Part shown: positions 6,654-8,697 of the stretch, piece by piece
Layout: every line of letters starts with the position of its first letter
Position numbering within the stretch: position 1 is the stretch's first letter
DNA from: Pseudomonadota bacterium
Lineage (GTDB): Bacteria > Pseudomonadota > Gammaproteobacteria > Burkholderiales > SG8-39
Reading direction: 5' to 3'
Assembly (NCBI GenBank): GCA_021847125.1
Contig: JAJZUK010000026.1
Coordinates: forward strand, 1 to 8,697
DNA: 8,697 bases
Notes under the pieces: generated by a model
The model's database searches: none
What the model was told of the DNA's origin: nothing
What the model saw: only the letters and a program-made list of their open reading frames with translations
Program-made: the position numbers and the translations under genes

Positions 6654-7637
6654 CTAGAGCCGGGTGGCATGCACCATCTCCAGCGCCATCTCAATCGCCG
6701 CAACCAGGCTGCCCGAATCGGCCTTGCCGCTGCCGGCCAGTTCCAGCGCCGTGCCATGGTCGACCGAAGTGCGCACGATAGGCAAGCCGAGCGTGACGTT
6801 GACCCCCTTGCCGAAACTTGCGTACTTGAGCACCGGCAATCCCTGGTCGTGGAACATCGCCAGCACGCAGTCGCCGCGCGCGAGCACCTGCGGCGTGAAC
6901 AGCGTGTCGGCGGGAAAAGGTCCTTCCAGATGCATGCCCGCCTGGCGCAGCCGGTCCAGTACCGGGGAGATGACCTCGATTTCCTCGCGGCCCAGATGGC
7001 CGCCCTCGCCCGCATGCGGGTTCAGCCCGGCCACCAGAATACGGGGTTCGGCCATGCCAAAACGCTGCTGCAGCGCGCGATGCAGAATCCGCAGCGTCTG
7101 CTCCAGGCTTGCCCGCGTGATCGCGCCCGCCACGTCGGCCAGCGCCAGGTGCGTGGTGGCGAGCGCCACCCGCAATCCGCCGCCGACCAGCATCATCACC
7201 ACGCGCGGCGTGGACGTCGCCGCCGCGAGAAATTCGGTATGCCCGGTAAACGCAACGCCGGCGTCATTGATCACGCCCTTGTGCACCGGCGCGGTGACCA
7301 TGGCGGCGAAGGTGCCGTCGACGCAGCCGCCGACGGCGCGCGCCAGCATGTCCAGCACATAGCGGCTGTTGGCCGGGTCCAGCCTGCCCGCCGCCACCGT
7401 CGCAGCCAGCGGTACATGCAGCACTTCGAGCTCGCCGGCCGCGGGCGCGAGCGCCGGGTCGTAGGGACGCAGGCGCAGGGCCAGGCCCAGCCGGGCGGCA
7501 CGCGCGGCGAGCAGTTCCTGGTCCGCAAGGATCACCGCGCGGCACGGCGGGCGCAGCGCCGCCAGGGCGAGACAAATGTCGGGACCGATACCGGCGGGCT
7601 CGCCCGAAGTTACCGCGATCACAGGCAGCGCTGTCAT
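6654..7637 (-). CDS. pdxA: 4-hydroxythreonine-4-phosphate dehydrogenase
   Basis: PdxA, 327 aa, oxidises 4-phosphohydroxy-L-threonine with NAD(P)+. The product loses CO2 to give 3-amino-1-hydroxyacetone phosphate, which PdxJ uses to make pyridoxine phosphate (DXP-dependent vitamin B6 route). The N-terminus [15 protein letters not shown] (6-20) is characteristic. Substrate-binding GHTE (132-135) is present, as are the three metal-ligand histidines: H163 in [10 protein letters not shown]208 in [10 protein letters not shown] and H263 in [32 protein letters not shown] (277-296) is a further family block. The ATG at 7637 is the only ATG, GTG or TTG in frame after the surA stop, with a modest AGG six nt upstream. 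The 81-nt gap to surA contains a short ORF described separately. Length is normal for the family. Confidence 0.97.
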   Translation of the reverse strand: MTALPVIAVTSGEPAGIGPDICLALAALRPPCRAVILADQELLAARAARLGLALRLRPYDPALAPAAGELEVLHVPLAATVAAGRLDPANSRYVLDMLARAVGGCVDGTFAAMVTAPVHKGVINDAGVAFTGHTEFLAAATSTPRVVMMLVGGGLRVALATTHLALADVAGAITRASLEQTLRILHRALQQRFGMAEPRILVAGLNPHAGEGGHLGREEIEVISPVLDRLRQAGMHLEGPFPADTLFTPQVLARGDCVLAMFHDQGLPVLKYASFGKGVNVTLGLPIVRTSVDHGTALELAGSGKADSGSLVAAIEMALEMVHATRL

Positions 7638-7693
7638 GTTGAGCCTGGCAGGCCCGCAAGCGGGGTAGCAGGCGCCCTGGGGTACGGGGTCAT
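7634..7693 (-). CDS. Possible 19-codon leader ORF overlapping the pdxA start
   Basis: In the surA-pdxA gap, an ATG at 7693-7691 opens a 19-codon frame ([19 protein letters not shown], five prolines). It has a good Shine-Dalgarno sequence, GGGAG (7705-7701), 7 nt upstream. Its TGA (7636-7634) overlaps the pdxA ATG (7637-7635) as ATGA. This geometry fits a small upstream cistron or leader peptide that couples translation to pdxA, whose own ribosome binding site is weaker. Short open frames are common by chance in GC-rich DNA and nothing shows that this one is conserved or made. The peptide resembles nothing I know. Confidence 0.25.
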   Translation of the reverse strand: MTPYPRAPATPLAGLPGST

Positions 7694-7718
7694 GCCGAAT
7701 CTCCCGCTGCTCGCGGAC

Positions 7719-8697
7719 TCAGCCTTCGTCCGAACGATATTCCACGAAGGCGCGATCGCGCAGCTGGCGCAGCCACTCCTGGTAAGCCTCGTCGGCCTTG
7801 CGCTCGCGCAGGATCAGGCGCGCCTCCTGCCGCTTGCGTTCGCCGGACACGTCGGTCTTGCGCCGCTCCAGCACTTGCACCAGGTGCCAGCCGAACGGAG
7901 ACGCGAAGGGCTCGCTCAGCTGGCCTACCTTCAGGCCGTTCATCACGCGCTCGAATTCCGGCACGGTGTCCCCGGGAAAGATCCAGCCGAGATCACCGCC
8001 CTTGATCGAGGATCCGTCGTCGGAATTGAGCTTCGCCAGCTCACTGAAATCCGCGCCGTTGACTATGCGCTCACGCAGGTTTTCGAGTTTGCGCCGAGCA
8101 TCGGCTTCGGACACGATTTCGCTGGTCTTCACCAATATGTGCCGCACACGGGTTTCCTCTACGATGGCCGGCAGGCCGCCGCCGCGGCGCTCGATCAGCT
8201 TGATCAAATGGAAACCGGCCGGACTGCGGATGATGCCGCTCACCTCGCCCGGCTTCAGAGCGTCCAGGGCCTGGGCGTAAAGGTCCGGCAAGCGGTCCCG
8301 CGAGCGCCAGCCCATGGCCCCGCCTTGCAGGGCGTCCGGCGCGTCGGAAAAACCGGCGGCGAGTTTGGAAAATTCGGCGCCGCCGCGCAGCTGCGCGAGC
8401 ACCTGCTCGGCGCGGGCGCGCTGCCGTGCCACCTCCTCCGGGCTGGCCTGGTCGGGCAGTCGCAGCATGATGTGGCTGAGGTTGAATTCCGTCGCCACGC
8501 CCGGCGCTGTGGCCTGCTGGCTCAGAAAATAGTCGATTTCGTTGTCGGTGACCACGATGCGGTTGTCGACCTCGCGCTCGCGCAGGCGCGACAGCAGGAT
8601 CTCATTGCGGATTTCCTCGCGGAATTTGTCGAATTGAATCCCGTCGCGTTCCAGGGCCTGGCGAAACTGGGTCAGCGACATCTTGTTGCCCTCGGCA
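7719..8697 (-). CDS. surA: Periplasmic chaperone and peptidyl-prolyl isomerase SurA (partial, N-terminus missing)
   Basis: SurA escorts unfolded outer-membrane proteins across the periplasm to the BAM complex. The frame runs off the window edge; 325 C-terminal residues are visible, and the signal peptide and most of the N-terminal chaperone domain lie outside. The M at 8681 is internal: the preceding codons read AEGNK, and NKMSLTQFRQAL is a normal SurA interior. Numbered from that M, the first parvulin domain spans about 65-166 (FNLSHIMLRLP, GGAMGW, SPAGFHLIKL). The second spans about 176-275 (RVRHILVKT, GGDLGWIFPG, PFGWHLVQVLERR). A C-terminal helix (EARLILRERKADEAYQEWL) packs with the N-terminal domain in known structures. 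It is first in the surA-pdxA-rsmA order seen here. Confidence 0.97.
   Translation of the reverse strand, partial: AEGNKMSLTQFRQALERDGIQFDKFREEIRNEILLSRLREREVDNRIVVTDNEIDYFLSQQATAPGVATEFNLSHIMLRLPDQASPEEVARQRARAEQVLAQLRGGAEFSKLAAGFSDAPDALQGGAMGWRSRDRLPDLYAQALDALKPGEVSGIIRSPAGFHLIKLIERRGGGLPAIVEETRVRHILVKTSEIVSEADARRKLENLRERIVNGADFSELAKLNSDDGSSIKGGDLGWIFPGDTVPEFERVMNGLKVGQLSEPFASPFGWHLVQVLERRKTDVSGERKRQEARLILRERKADEAYQEWLRQLRDRAFVEYRSDEG

Noticed and set aside
7638..7718. Small stems such as CCCGC-aa-GCGGG in the surA-pdxA gap as a surA terminator or riboswitch
   Set aside because: The stems are 4-5 bp without a T run, and no known vitamin-related riboswitch pattern is visible. The short ORF is the only structured signal I could support there.
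8679..8681. ATG at 8681 as the true start of surA
   Set aside because: The frame stays open to the window edge, and residues on both sides (AEGNK-MSLTQF) match the interior of SurA. The gene is cut by the window, not short.

Overview
The window is ordinary, GC-rich, tightly packed chromosomal DNA. Protein motifs and gene order suggest a betaproteobacterium: glyQ-glyS-gmhB-plsC-metallopeptidase-gloA facing surA-pdxA-rsmA. The lineage is inferred from remembered gene order, not from a search. No mobile element, tRNA, rRNA, CRISPR array or phage gene is visible.

Positions 1-4916 form a plus-strand run. It holds the 3' end of glyQ, then glyS (glycyl-tRNA synthetase beta), gmhB (heptose bisphosphate phosphatase for LPS core), plsC (lysophosphatidate acyltransferase), a YgjP/DUF45-type zinc metallopeptidase, and gloA (glyoxalase I). 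Junctions are very tight: an 11-bp overlap (glyQ/glyS), a 25-nt gap, a 4-bp overlap (gmhB/plsC), an 11-bp overlap (plsC/peptidase), and a 10-nt gap before gloA in which the peptidase stop lies inside the gloA ribosome binding site. This looks like one translationally coupled operon joining tRNA charging with envelope synthesis and methylglyoxal detoxification.

Positions 4917-5038 are a short convergent intergenic region with a strong hairpin that fits a terminator for the minus-strand unit.

Positions 5039-8697 form a minus-strand run. In transcription order it holds surA (periplasmic chaperone, cut by the window edge), pdxA (pyridoxal phosphate synthesis), rsmA/ksgA (16S rRNA dimethyladenosine methyltransferase), and a 218-aa protein of unknown function. 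The unknown gene has a plausible promoter just after the rsmA stop, a leader of about 115 nt containing a small hairpin, a good ribosome binding site, and a terminator right after its stop. It may therefore be its own transcription unit.

I see no convincing new multi-gene system. The points most worth checking are the unknown 218-aa gene, a glutamate in place of the catalytic-dyad aspartate in PlsC, a WGLC variant of the usual WGSC motif in the metallopeptidase, and two very short ORFs whose stops overlap the start codons of pdxA and gmhB.
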